Part shown: one piece after another, positions 49,738 through 57,929 of the stretch | Layout: each line of letters begins with the position of its first letter | How positions within the stretch are numbered: the first letter of the stretch is position 1 | NCBI GenBank assembly: GCA_023229505.1 | Contig: JALNZD010000022.1 | Location: 1 to 57,929, forward strand | DNA length: 57,929 nt | Direction of reading: 5' to 3' | Source of the DNA: Bacteroidales bacterium | GTDB lineage: Bacteria > Bacteroidota > Bacteroidia > Bacteroidales > JAGOPY01 | The notes under the pieces: model-generated | What the model was told of the DNA's origin: nothing | The model's database searches: none | What the model saw: the letters and a program-made list of their open reading frames with translations, nothing else | Translations under genes and position numbers: made by a program

Positions 49738-50669
49738 TAAAGATTTGGTCTGGTTACCAGTTTAATGTTATCGAGCATGATAAACCCATTGCCGGTCAAG
49801 TCAACCATTTGTGCCTCCATGTATATTTTATAATTCACAGCATCAATAGTTTCATTAACAATCGGTGTGAAATTAACATAAATTTTATTCCAGTCATCAG
49901 ATGGATTAATAATAAGGAAAGGCCTTTCCTCGATAGTATTATCCATTAACTCAATATAAACTCCGACAACAAATGGAATATTGTTCCGGTAGTTTAGTTC
50001 AAGAAAAATAAAGTCACCCCTGTCAATCACAAACCCTTCGCCATTCCCGTCGTCAGAAACCAATTGCAGGTATTTTCTGTTGTCATCCAGGTAGCTGATC
50101 CCGGAATATTGAGAAAATTCATCGATAAATGCTCCTTGCCCACCTGCCGGCTCGGTACGAATGATCCCGGTATCGCTGTCTTTTGATTTCACTATAGCGA
50201 GGCTTGCATCCTCAAAATCCTCCATCCAGACAAACTCTGCATTGCTAAAGTATGAAGCCGTGCCGGAAGCGGTAACGATACTATCAATAATAAAATTAAA
50301 ATCGCTGATAATGACAGGTTCTATACAAGGATAAGGTGCACGGGTTTCGGAAATCCCATTAAGCTGGATCCCGGGCCTTATCTCGAGTTTATGCTTCCCT
50401 TCAACAAGCACCGGGATTGTAAATGGCATTTCAAATCCACCGACTAAATCATCATCAACATAAATCCATGCATCGACAAATTTTTGATTATTTGTGCCTT
50501 GCACGGCATTATCAGTAGAAAATTCTAATGAATCAATTCTTAAGTAGGAAGGAATAGTCTGATCACCTTCAAATTTATCACATCCCATCAGAAAAAGTGC
50601 TGCCATTATTAACGGGAACCAACAGTAAGAAGGCAAATTTACGGCTATCTTCAGGCAGGGAGATTTCAT
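49737..50669 (-). CDS. hypothetical lipoprotein upstream of the sugar transferase
   Basis: A 310-residue predicted lipoprotein. The signal (FPLIMAALFLMGC) places the anchored Cys at about residue 30. The mature part is acidic and beta-rich, starting with a PEGA-like stretch (DAWIYVDDDLVGGFEMPF, LVEGKHKLEIRPG). A jelly-roll-like C-terminal half follows, ending IMLDNIKLVTRP, which resembles carbohydrate-binding or 'DUF' beta-sandwiches of surface lipoproteins. I do not recognise a named family. It overlaps the sugar transferase by one base, so the two are co-translated and may both act in surface polysaccharide production, which is inference. Confidence 0.65.
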   Translation of the reverse strand: MKSPCLKIAVNLPSYCWFPLIMAALFLMGCDKFEGDQTIPSYLRIDSLEFSTDNAVQGTNNQKFVDAWIYVDDDLVGGFEMPFTIPVLVEGKHKLEIRPGIQLNGISETRAPYPCIEPVIISDFNFIIDSIVTASGTASYFSNAEFVWMEDFEDASLAIVKSKDSDTGIIRTEPAGGQGAFIDEFSQYSGISYLDDNRKYLQLVSDDGNGEGFVIDRGDFIFLELNYRNNIPFVVGVYIELMDNTIEERPFLIINPSDDWNKIYVNFTPIVNETIDAVNYKIYMEAQMVDLTGNGFIMLDNIKLVTRPNL

Positions 50670-50740
50670 TGATTATAGTCAGGCTTTAAAAACGACCGGG
50701 ATTTCTATTTATTGCTATAAAATAAAGAGATGGTGTAGAA

Positions 50741-51733
50741 TTAAAGTGCCATTCCGGTTGGTAATTCCTGCATTTTCCCCAGGATCTGATAAGCTACATT
50801 CAGGGCATCGTAACCATCATTGATGGTAACAGGCGGTGTAGTATTATTAACAATAGCATGATAGAAACTTTCCAGTTCTTTTTTTATAGCATTCAGATTA
50901 ATAATTTCCGGTTTCTCAACGGATATCTGTTTCTTTCCTCTTTTTTCTCCAAGGTCTATGATCATTGCTAACGGATCGGCATTTATTTCCGGTGGATCGG
51001 AAATACGGATAATTTCTACATCTTTTTTCAGAAAATCAACTGCCACATATGCATCACGTTGAAAGAAACGGGCTTTTCTCATGTTTTTCATGGAAATCCG
51101 GCTTGCAGTCAGATTTGCCACACAACCATTGTCAAATTCGATCCTGGCATTTGCTATATCCGGTGTATCACTGACAACAGCCACCCCACTGGCGAAAATT
51201 CTCTTAATACCCGACTTAACCACGCTCAGGACAATATCGATGTCATGAATCATCAGGTCGAGAATAACCGGTACGTCAGTCCCTCTCGGGTTGAATTGCG
51301 CCAGTCTGTGAGCTTCAATAAACATCGGCTTGTTGATATAGGGCTGCGCGGCAAGAAAAGCAGGGTTAAAACGCTCAACATGACCTACCTGGACTTTAAC
51401 GTTTGCCTCATCAGCAAATACCATGAGCTGCCTCGCCTTTTCCGGCGTGGTAACCACTGGTTTCTCGATAAAAACATGACGGGCTTTTTTTAAAGCCCTT
51501 GATGCACAGTCGAAATGGGAAATCGTCGGGGTCACTATGTCTACTAAATCCACTGCGTCTATCAGTTCATCAATACTTGGATAATGCTTAACACCGAATT
51601 CCTTTCCGACCTGGGAGGCCGTTTTCTCATCAGCATCATAAAATCCCATCAATTCGTATTCTTTTATTTCAAGGATACATTTAATATGGATCTTTCCTAA
51701 ATGACCGGCCCCAAGCACTCCTATTTTCAGCAT
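50741..51733 (-). CDS. Gfo/Idh/MocA family oxidoreductase
   Basis: A 330-residue NAD(P)-dependent oxidoreductase with a Rossmann N-terminal domain (KIGVLGAGHLGKIHIKCI) and a C-terminal alpha/beta domain. The motif HVFIEKPVVTTPEKARQL carries the conserved EKP Lys. GHVERFNPAFLAAQ and DLMIHDIDIVLSVVKSG (with the HD pair) match members that act on nucleotide-sugars. Substrate unknown. It lies upstream of the lipoprotein and sugar transferase on the same strand, consistent with polysaccharide precursor metabolism but not proof of it. Confidence 0.9.
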   Translation of the reverse strand: MLKIGVLGAGHLGKIHIKCILEIKEYELMGFYDADEKTASQVGKEFGVKHYPSIDELIDAVDLVDIVTPTISHFDCASRALKKARHVFIEKPVVTTPEKARQLMVFADEANVKVQVGHVERFNPAFLAAQPYINKPMFIEAHRLAQFNPRGTDVPVILDLMIHDIDIVLSVVKSGIKRIFASGVAVVSDTPDIANARIEFDNGCVANLTASRISMKNMRKARFFQRDAYVAVDFLKKDVEIIRISDPPEINADPLAMIIDLGEKRGKKQISVEKPEIINLNAIKKELESFYHAIVNNTTPPVTINDGYDALNVAYQILGKMQELPTGMAL

Positions 51734-51749
51734 AAATAATATATTTTGT

Positions 51750-51757
51750 GCAAAAGT
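51750..51757 (-). promoter_or_regulatory. -7 promoter box for the Gfo/Idh gene
   Basis: TACTTTTG followed by GCAC on the minus strand, 16 bases before the ATG at 51733. Exact consensus match. Confidence 0.45.
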
Positions 51758-51865
51758 AATTTTTTTGGCTTAAAACATCACACCATTCGCGTGTCATCTT
51801 AATGCAGTATTTATTATTTTCGCTGCCGTTACCAATCATCACTAACGAGTTGTTAACTGCAGGGT

Positions 51866-52516
51866 ATGGTTCAGGATTCATTCCGGCATAAAGGATTAAG
51901 GAAAAAACTGGTCGAAACGCTCCGTCAAAAGGGAATTACCGATGCAAATGTTTTGCAGGCTATCAATCGCGTTCCCAGGCACCTCTTCCTTGATTCCTCC
52001 TTTCTTGAATATGCTTATCAGGATAAAGCTTTTCCTATCGGATCCGGCCAGACCATATCACAACCATTCACGGTTGCTTATCAGACGCAATTACTCCATG
52101 TCCTGCAGGATGATAAAGTCCTCGAAATAGGTACCGGGTCCGGGTATCAATCCTGTGTCCTGCTTGAAATGGGAGCAAAAGTATTCACCATCGAACGGCA
52201 GAAAAAGCTGTTTGAAAAAACTAAATCCTTTCTTCCCACCATAGGATATAATCCTAAAATGTTTTACGGAGATGGCTATAAAGGATTGCCCCCTTACGCA
52301 CCTTTCGACAAGATCATTATCACAGCGGCCGCTCCCGAAATTCCACAGGAACTGATTACCCAACTGAAAGTCGGCGGCATCCTTGTTATTCCTGTTGGTC
52401 CCATGGATGTGCAAACTATGGTGACCATTCAAAAAATCAGCTCAAATGAAATAATCCGGCTGGAGCATGACAAGTTCCGGTTTGTGCCCATGCTGGGGAA
52501 TAAAGCGAAAGACTGA
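51866..52516 (+). CDS. pcm: protein-L-isoaspartate O-methyltransferase
   Basis: Pcm (216 residues) repairs aged proteins by methylating L-isoaspartyl residues with S-adenosylmethionine. VPRHLFLDSSFLEYAYQDKA and FPIGSGQTISQPFTVAYQT are the substrate-binding family blocks. VLEIGTGSGYQSCVLLEMG is the cofactor motif I, and FDKIIITAAAPEIPQELI the later methyltransferase motif. Start is the ATG at 51866. Divergent from the Gfo/Idh gene; length is normal. Confidence 0.95.
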   Translation: MVQDSFRHKGLRKKLVETLRQKGITDANVLQAINRVPRHLFLDSSFLEYAYQDKAFPIGSGQTISQPFTVAYQTQLLHVLQDDKVLEIGTGSGYQSCVLLEMGAKVFTIERQKKLFEKTKSFLPTIGYNPKMFYGDGYKGLPPYAPFDKIIITAAAPEIPQELITQLKVGGILVIPVGPMDVQTMVTIQKISSNEIIRLEHDKFRFVPMLGNKAKD

Positions 52517-52612
52517 CCTGCTTTTTTTTTCTGATTGAGGATAGTTGAATTTAAATTTCGTTAATTTTTTGTTAATTGGATTGGCTGGTGTTTCCATCTG
52601 GTTTGAAATTGA

Positions 52613-52620
52613 TAACTTTG
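52613..52620 (+). promoter_or_regulatory. -7 promoter box for the aromatic hydroxylase
   Basis: TAACTTTG ends 7 bases before the ATG at 52628, again predicting a very short or absent leader. No -33 TTTG at the usual spacing. Confidence 0.45.
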
Positions 52621-52627
52621 AACCATC

Positions 52628-54370
52628 ATGGAGATGAACGAAATATTGGATAAACTGCCGCATCACCTGATGCAACTTGTGATCGACCAGCCTTACAATG
52701 GGTATACTTCACAGGATCATGCAGCCTGGCGTTATGTCATGCGTCAGAATGTGCGTTACCTGGGCAGGGTTGCGCATGGCTCGTATCTCGACGGATTGAA
52801 ACAAACCGGTATCTCTATCGACCAAATCCCTCACATGTATGGGATGAACCGGATTTTGAAGGAGATAGGCTGGGCTGCAGTGGCTGTGGATGGATTCATT
52901 CCCCCTGCAGCTTTCATGGAATTTCAGGCTTACAATGTATTGGTTATAGCAGCCGATATTCGTCCGATTGACCAGATTGAATACACTCCGGCGCCGGACA
53001 TCATTCATGAGGCTGCCGGCCATGCGCCTATTATTGCCGATCCTGTGTATGCCGAATATCTCAGATTGTTTGGTTGGATTGGCTCTCGCGCATTTTCATC
53101 CGGAAGGGATTACGAAATCTATGAAGCTGTACGCCATCTGTCCATTCTGAAAGCTGATCCTTATACGTCTCTTGAAGCTATACTTCAGGCTGAAAAAGAG
53201 CTCGCCGAAGCAGAAGCCATACAGGAAGCGCCATCTGAAATGGCCCAGATCAGGAACCTGCATTGGTGGACCGTTGAATATGGCTTGATAGGAGACCTGA
53301 AAAATCCAAAAATTTATGGCGCCGGCCTGCTTTCCTCCATAGGTGAAAGCTATTCATCATTGCAACCGGAAGTTAAAAAGCTCCCCTATACTATTGAGGC
53401 CGTTAATTATAATTTTGACATCACGACACGCCAGCCGCAGCTTTTTGTCACACCTGATTTTCAACATCTCACAAATGTCCTTAATGAATACGCTGAAACT
53501 ATGGCCTTGAATACCGGAGGAGTGGATGGCGTCATGAAAGCCATAGAATCGGGTTACACAGGCACCTGCGTTTATAGTTCCGGGTTGCAGGTTTCAGGCA
53601 TTTTCCAGGAGTTAATCATTCACAGAAATTTGCCCGTATATATCCGGACTGAAGGGCCCACCCAACTTTGCTACAGTGACATACAATTGCCCGGGCAGGG
53701 AAAGGATTACCACAGCCACGGCTTCAGCTCACCGGTCGGAAAGCTTAAAAATTCTTCATCTCCACTTGAATCCCTTACAGACGGTGATCTGCAAGCGCTT
53801 GGCATAGCGAATGGAGAGAAAGTTTTACTTGAATTTGAATCAGGTGTTAAGGTTGAAGGCCGGTTAGACCATGTTCTCAGGAAGGAAGGGAAAATTCTGA
53901 TCATGGTTTTCTCACAATGCCGGGTAACTTTCAGGGAGCGTGAATTGTTCAAGCCTTCATGGGGCACTTATGATATGGCCGTGGGAGAAAAGATCGTTTC
54001 AGCGTTTTCCGGCCCAGCCGACCCGTTCGCTTATGAGTTGGAATATCCGGTACCGAAAGAAAAGACGCATAAGATCGTTCATTCACAGAAGGCCCAAAGG
54101 CTTCATTTTCTATACCAGTTAATAAGAGACATACGGGAGAAAGATGTGATTCCTGATTCCCTTTCAGGGATATGGAGCGAGATAAAGCAGGATTATCCCG
54201 AAGAATGGCTGCTTCCGCTGGAAATTCTCGAGTTGGCAATGAGAAAAAAAGAATATCATTCTCTGGAAACTGAGATCAGGGATTACCTGATAAATGTAAA
54301 AGGTGCTGACCCTGAGCTTAAACGGTTAATCGAGAACGGAATGCTGGTTAGTAATAGTTCTGAGTTCTGA
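52628..54370 (+). CDS. aromatic amino acid hydroxylase with long C-terminal extension
   Basis: A pterin-dependent non-haem iron hydroxylase of 580 residues, hydroxylating phenylalanine (or another aromatic amino acid) with tetrahydrobiopterin-type cofactor and oxygen. The iron ligands are DIIHEAAGHAPI (H127, H132) and WTVEYGLIG (E217). The catalytic domain covers about residues 1-300. The remaining 280 residues have no known domain I can name; they include GFSSPVGKLKNSSSP and small-beta stretches such as VLLEFESGVKVEGRLDHV. Bacterial PhhA is only about 260-300 residues. The last codons (SNSSEF) run into TTCTGAG repeats. Substrate choice is undetermined. Confidence 0.9.
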   Translation: MEMNEILDKLPHHLMQLVIDQPYNGYTSQDHAAWRYVMRQNVRYLGRVAHGSYLDGLKQTGISIDQIPHMYGMNRILKEIGWAAVAVDGFIPPAAFMEFQAYNVLVIAADIRPIDQIEYTPAPDIIHEAAGHAPIIADPVYAEYLRLFGWIGSRAFSSGRDYEIYEAVRHLSILKADPYTSLEAILQAEKELAEAEAIQEAPSEMAQIRNLHWWTVEYGLIGDLKNPKIYGAGLLSSIGESYSSLQPEVKKLPYTIEAVNYNFDITTRQPQLFVTPDFQHLTNVLNEYAETMALNTGGVDGVMKAIESGYTGTCVYSSGLQVSGIFQELIIHRNLPVYIRTEGPTQLCYSDIQLPGQGKDYHSHGFSSPVGKLKNSSSPLESLTDGDLQALGIANGEKVLLEFESGVKVEGRLDHVLRKEGKILIMVFSQCRVTFRERELFKPSWGTYDMAVGEKIVSAFSGPADPFAYELEYPVPKEKTHKIVHSQKAQRLHFLYQLIRDIREKDVIPDSLSGIWSEIKQDYPEEWLLPLEILELAMRKKEYHSLETEIRDYLINVKGADPELKRLIENGMLVSNSSEF

Positions 54371-54399
54371 GTTCTAAGTTCTGAGTTCTGAGTTCTAAG
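54358..54399 (+). repeat. 7-base tandem repeats (TTCTGAG/TTCTAAG)
   Basis: Six heptamers in the order TTCTGAG, TTCTGAG, TTCTAAG, then the same three again. The first two encode the last residues and stop of the hydroxylase. The unit is the reverse complement of AACTCAG at 44482. Confidence 0.85.
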
Positions 54400-54717
54400 T
54401 TTAGTTGACGAATGGCGTCTGGATTGACGTTATCAGGTGATCCAGAACTTTGGCATCTGGCGCGCCGGGTTAAAATGAAATTTTTGCGCAACCAGTACCG
54501 GATCGGAAATTCTGCTGAAAGGGTTCCGGTCATTTTGTTAAAGTGTTTTCAAACGCTGACAGGTCTTCGACGCTGCCAGGTTTGATTGGCAGCTGACCTG
54601 TCAGCGTTCGACGCAGGAGAACCTGACAGCGTCAGATATGATTTCGGCGAGGGCGGCCGATAACCAATAAATAACTAATTTTATGGCAGATAAAATTAAC
54701 CATTGATCCTTCTACCA
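54400..54717 (+). other. intergenic region before the type IIG gene
   Basis: No convincing gene. It contains the REP-like palindromes at 54552-54636 and a 7-codon ORF at 54683-54706 (MADKINH) with no known role, overlapping the approach to the restriction gene. No TAnnTTTG box is seen. Confidence 0.4.
54552..54636 (+). repeat. REP-like cluster of ACGCTGACAGGT palindromes
   Basis: Four copies of a 12-base unit: ACGCTGACAGGT (54553-54564), ACGCTGCCAGGT (54570-54581), and in reverse orientation ACCTGTCAGCGT (54596-54607) and ACCTGACAGCGT (54621-54632). The outer arms, AACGCTGACAGGTC and GACCTGTCAGCGTT, are perfectly complementary, and an inner GCTGCCA/TGGCAGC pair extends the hairpin. CTGAC-AGC-GTCAG ends the cluster. 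Confidence 0.75.
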
Positions 54718-57700
54718 ATGATTACCAAAGAATCAGCATTTCAAAAAATTTCAGAACTCGTTGAACGCTTTGAAGACCAATACTCTTCTTATATGAAGTC
54801 AGAATACAATGAAACGTTGACCCGACGTGACTTCATTGATCCTTTCTTCAAGGCATTAGGCTGGGATATGGACAACGAACAAGGTTATGCTGAAGCATAC
54901 AGGGAAGTAATCCACGAGGATAGGTTGAAAATCGGAATTGCCACAAAAGCGCCGGATTATTCTTTCCGGCTGTCAGGTGGAAAGCGGCTTTTCTTTGTGG
55001 AAGCAAAAAAGCCTGGTGTATCTGTTAAAGACGAAATACAACCTGCATACCAGGTAAGGCGTTATGGTTGGAGTGCAAAACTTCCTATCAGCATTATAAC
55101 AGACTTTGAGGAATTTTCCATTTACGACTGCACAGTGAAACCAAATCCGGCAGATAAAGCCTCTGTGGCCCGGATAGGCTATCTGACATTTCGCGATTAC
55201 GCTGCTAAATTTGATTTTATCTGGGACACGTTCTCAAAAGAACGCGTGTTAAAGGGAAGTTTTGATAAGTTCGTTCAAAGTGATACCCCAAAAAAAGGAA
55301 CGGCAACCGTTGATAAAGAGTTCCTGCAATCGCTTGATCGTTGGCGCACTTACCTGGCGACTTCCATCAGCTGGAATAACAAGGGACTTGACGAGGACGA
55401 AATTAATTTCGCCGTTCAGCAGACCATTGACCGTATCATTTTTCTCCGTATAGCAGAAGACAGAAGCGTTGAGCCTTATGGAAACCTGAAACACGCCCTC
55501 GGACATGGGGATTATTACCAGAATTTATTTGAGCAATTCCGCAAAGCAGACGAAAAGTACAATTCTGGGCTGTTTGATTTTAATAAAGACCGAATTTGTG
55601 AACACCTGAAAATTGATAATAAAATCTTTAAGACGCTTGTAAATGAATTGTACTACCCGGAATGTCCGTATGAGTTCTCTGTACTATCAGTTGAAATCCT
55701 GGGAAGTGCTTACGAGCAGTTCCTGGGAAAAGTCATACGGATTACCCCGGCCCATCATGCCAAAATCGAGGAAAAGCCTGAAGTCCGAAAGGCCGGAGGA
55801 GTATATTACACGCCTCAGTACATCGTGGAATACATTGTAAAGAATACGGTCGGGAAACTCATTGAAGGGAAGACACCAGCAGAAGTAGATAATATAAAAA
55901 TAGTCGATCCTGCTTGCGGAAGCGGCAGTTTCCTAATTGGCGCGTATCAGTATCTGTTAGATTGGCACTTGAAGTATTATACCGAACACACTGCCCGCAC
56001 AGAGAAGAGGAGACAAGGAGACAAGGAGATTAGACCTGACGGAAACCTCACCACTGCTGAAAAGAAAAGAATCCTACTGAACAACATTTATGGGGTAGAT
56101 ATTGACGTTAACGCGGTTGAAGTCACCAAACTGAGCCTTCTCCTGAAGTGCCTGGAAGGCGAAACAGAGGCTTCCATCCGGCAGCAATTCAGTTTATGGA
56201 ATGAGCGGGTGCTGCCCACCCTTGATAATAATATAAAGAGCGGGAACAGTTTGATTGACACTGATTTTTACAGTGCAGAACTGGATTTCGGCATAGAAAA
56301 GAAGGTTAAACCGTTTAATTGGAATAATGCCTTTCCAGAAGTTTTTAAACAAGGAGGGTTTGATGCGGTTATTGGGAATCCGCCCTATATAAGAATTCAA
56401 AGTTTAGCTGAGAATTCACCTGGTCAAATCGATTATTTCAGTAGAAAATTCAAATCTGCTTCAAAAGGGAATTATGACATATATGTTATTTTCATTGAAC
56501 AGGCTTTGAATATTGCTAATCCTACAGGTCGAATTGGATATATTTTACCACATAAATTTTTCACAGCCCAATATGGTGAGGGAATCCGACAAGTTCTATT
56601 GTTAAAAAATGCCATTGTAGAGATCATTCATTTTGGACATCAACAGGTCTTTAGTAATGCTACAACTTATACTTGTATTCTAACCCTTGCAAATCAGAAT
56701 AATAGTAACGATTTTGATTTTTTAAGTGTTGATGATTTAAATCGCTGGAGAAATTCAGAAACGAAAACTGGTTCAAAAATATCATTTAGCAATTTATCGA
56801 ATGATTCATGGAGCTTTATTGAAGGGAATTATCAAGAATTGTTCAATAAGCTTTCTTCAATAGAAACAAAGCTTGAAAATGTAACAAATAGAATCTTTCA
56901 AGGATTAAAAACTGGGGCGGACAAGGTCTTCATTTTAGTTAAAAAGCATGAAAGTATAAATCATAATACAGTTTTTTCCCCACAGTTGAACAAAGAAATA
57001 CATCTTGAAGGTGATCTTCTTCACAAATTAATAAAAGGCGGAAACAGTAAAAGATTTCTTATCACCGATTCCGAACTTTTGGTTTTGTTTCCTTACATAA
57101 AGTCCCCTACCGGAAAGGTTATTTTAATTCAAGAAACCGATTTGAAAGAACAATATCCTTTGACATATTCTTACTTAAAAGAGAATAAGGCATTATTGAA
57201 ATCTAGAGATAATGGCAAAATGGATTCCCCAACATGGTATGGATACAGCAGGAATCAAGCCCTTGATGTTATCTCAACTCCAAAAATATTTACTCCGGAT
57301 CTTTCACCCAACGCTTCTTTCTCAATAGATTTTTCAGGAGAAGTATATTTTACTGGTGGTGTTGCTGGAGGTTATGGAATTAAAGTTAAGGAAGATATTT
57401 CTGAGAAATATTTACTTGGATTGCTCAATAGTAGCCTTCTTGATTGGTTTCTTAAAAAAATCTCAACCCAAATGAGAGGCGGTTGGTATAGTTTTGAATC
57501 TAAATACATCAAACATTTACCGATCAAGACTATTGATGCGAATGATAATGGCCAGGTTTCCTTGAAAAATGAAATTATAAAACTGGTTGACCAATTGTTA
57601 AAACTGAATGAAGAGGCAAAGGAAACCAAACTTCAAACCCAAATCGACCAGATAAAATCCAAGATCGACTATTGCGAAAACCGCATCAATGAGATTGTTT

Positions 57701-57756
57701 ATCAATTATATGGGCTTACAGAGGAAGAAATCAAGATTGTTGAAGGTAATGTTTAA
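54718..57756 (+). CDS. type IIG restriction-modification enzyme (Eco57I-like)
   Basis: A single polypeptide of 1012 residues that should both cut and methylate DNA. The start is the ATG at 54718 (MITKESAFQ). N-terminal PD-(D/E)xK nuclease: APDYSF (Asp) and FFVEAKKPG (E95, K97). Helical linker to about residue 350. N6-adenine methyltransferase: YYTPQYIVEYIV, DPACGSGSFLIGAYQ (motif I, D397), GVDIDVNAVEV, and VIGNPPYIRIQ (NPPY at N554). The last 430 residues form the target-recognition region (TaqI-like specificity), ending in a coiled coil. The DNA is much more AT-rich after about 56400, suggesting exchange of the specificity half. No separate S subunit is needed. Confidence 0.93.
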   Translation: MITKESAFQKISELVERFEDQYSSYMKSEYNETLTRRDFIDPFFKALGWDMDNEQGYAEAYREVIHEDRLKIGIATKAPDYSFRLSGGKRLFFVEAKKPGVSVKDEIQPAYQVRRYGWSAKLPISIITDFEEFSIYDCTVKPNPADKASVARIGYLTFRDYAAKFDFIWDTFSKERVLKGSFDKFVQSDTPKKGTATVDKEFLQSLDRWRTYLATSISWNNKGLDEDEINFAVQQTIDRIIFLRIAEDRSVEPYGNLKHALGHGDYYQNLFEQFRKADEKYNSGLFDFNKDRICEHLKIDNKIFKTLVNELYYPECPYEFSVLSVEILGSAYEQFLGKVIRITPAHHAKIEEKPEVRKAGGVYYTPQYIVEYIVKNTVGKLIEGKTPAEVDNIKIVDPACGSGSFLIGAYQYLLDWHLKYYTEHTARTEKRRQGDKEIRPDGNLTTAEKKRILLNNIYGVDIDVNAVEVTKLSLLLKCLEGETEASIRQQFSLWNERVLPTLDNNIKSGNSLIDTDFYSAELDFGIEKKVKPFNWNNAFPEVFKQGGFDAVIGNPPYIRIQSLAENSPGQIDYFSRKFKSASKGNYDIYVIFIEQALNIANPTGRIGYILPHKFFTAQYGEGIRQVLLLKNAIVEIIHFGHQQVFSNATTYTCILTLANQNNSNDFDFLSVDDLNRWRNSETKTGSKISFSNLSNDSWSFIEGNYQELFNKLSSIETKLENVTNRIFQGLKTGADKVFILVKKHESINHNTVFSPQLNKEIHLEGDLLHKLIKGGNSKRFLITDSELLVLFPYIKSPTGKVILIQETDLKEQYPLTYSYLKENKALLKSRDNGKMDSPTWYGYSRNQALDVISTPKIFTPDLSPNASFSIDFSGEVYFTGGVAGGYGIKVKEDISEKYLLGLLNSSLLDWFLKKISTQMRGGWYSFESKYIKHLPIKTIDANDNGQVSLKNEIIKLVDQLLKLNEEAKETKLQTQIDQIKSKIDYCENRINEIVYQLYGLTEEEIKIVEGNV

Positions 57757-57929
57757 AAAATCAAAATATTTTTTGAATTGAAGGGGGATCATCATAGGAA
57801 ATTTCTCCCGACTTTGACACTTGTTTGCCTTTTTTAACTATTTGAATTTCACAACTAATTGATATTCAGTGTACACAAAAATGGAATTCTTTTATTTTCA
57901 AAAAATGTAGTGGACACTTTATCAACAAA
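57757..57929. other. window end with a coding-like scrap and possible element edge
   Basis: No complete gene. On the minus strand, 57761-57865 is open and reads CEIQIVKKGKQVSKSGEIS then YDDPPSIQKIF and a stop, without a start codon; it may be the end of a small decayed gene. Two related octamer-size sequences, AGTGTACAC (57868-57876) and AGTGGACAC (57910-57918), resemble insertion-sequence ends, but no transposase is within the window. Confidence 0.25.

Noticed and set aside
54358..54399. Heptamer run considered as a CRISPR array
   Set aside because: Units are contiguous 7-mers without spacers, and there are no cas genes in the window.
54718..57756. Restriction gene considered as part of a multi-gene defence island (BREX, DISARM or type I)
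   Set aside because: Nuclease, methyltransferase and recognition regions are in one chain, and no partner genes are within the window.

Overview
The window reads as a chromosomal segment of a Bacteroidota (Bacteroidetes) bacterium, probably in or near Bacteroidales. Four things point there. (1) Promoters fit the Bacteroidetes -7 consensus TAnnTTTG, with little sign of Shine-Dalgarno sites. (2) A secreted subtilase carries a type IX secretion C-terminal domain. (3) Families typical of the phylum occur: a GldI-like FKBP lipoprotein, DUF5723, DUF4294, an OmpA/PD40/TPR protein and a short-type SerA. (4) Gene neighbourhoods are characteristic: LuxC-like reductase/serC/serA/DUF1015, mutL plus paired rhomboids, nrnA/gldI/FKBP/ndk, and tig-clpP-clpX. 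Most of the window is core genome. Accessory DNA is limited to the two ends, a segment behind a tRNA-Arg, and intergenic repeats.

Layout: 1-1000, AT-rich accessory DNA with a lipoprotein and a decayed MazF/PemK-like toxin remnant. 1024-6231, an acyl-CoA reductase divergent from a serine operon (serC, serA, four-helix-bundle gene, DUF1015, small winged helix). 6236-10017, a membrane sulfatase-fold transferase, YggS and galactokinase. 10186-11321, tRNA-Arg and a segment of about 1 kb flanked by a 21-base direct repeat. 11387-14622, monoacylglycerol-lipase-like hydrolase, HD protein and amidohydrolase. 14747-20459, DUF6580, mutL, two rhomboids and an EEP-family protein. 20519-27288, uvrB, cysQ, two FKBP lipoproteins, nrnA, ndk and an XRE regulator. 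27815-34857, subtilase, trmD, rplS, yidD, queD, a metal exporter, a CoA-binding protein, glutathione peroxidase and a flavin reductase-rubredoxin fusion. 34865-39912, OmpA-like protein, queE, folD, ffh and tRNA-His. 40021-44292, an orphan Opp-type permease and two DUF5723 paralogues. 44542-48300, tRNA-Leu, tig, clpP, clpX and DUF4294. 48316-51733, sugar transferase, lipoprotein and Gfo/Idh oxidoreductase. 51866-54370, pcm and an aromatic amino acid hydroxylase. 54552-57756, a REP-like palindrome cluster and a one-polypeptide type IIG restriction-modification enzyme.

The most striking observation is a trigger factor whose peptidyl-prolyl isomerase domain appears cleanly missing, replaced by about 20 His/Glu-rich residues, in an otherwise normal tig-clpP-clpX operon. 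Others are a family of 7-base tandem repeats that abut gene ends and tRNAs, candidate leaderless promoters with the -7 box 4-7 bases from ATG, a type IIG enzyme whose specificity half is much more AT-rich than its nuclease/methylase half, and changed catalytic residues in SerA, MutL, glutathione peroxidase and the membrane sulfatase-fold protein. I found no CRISPR array, no complete insertion sequence, no prophage and no rRNA. I did not find a clearly new multi-gene system.
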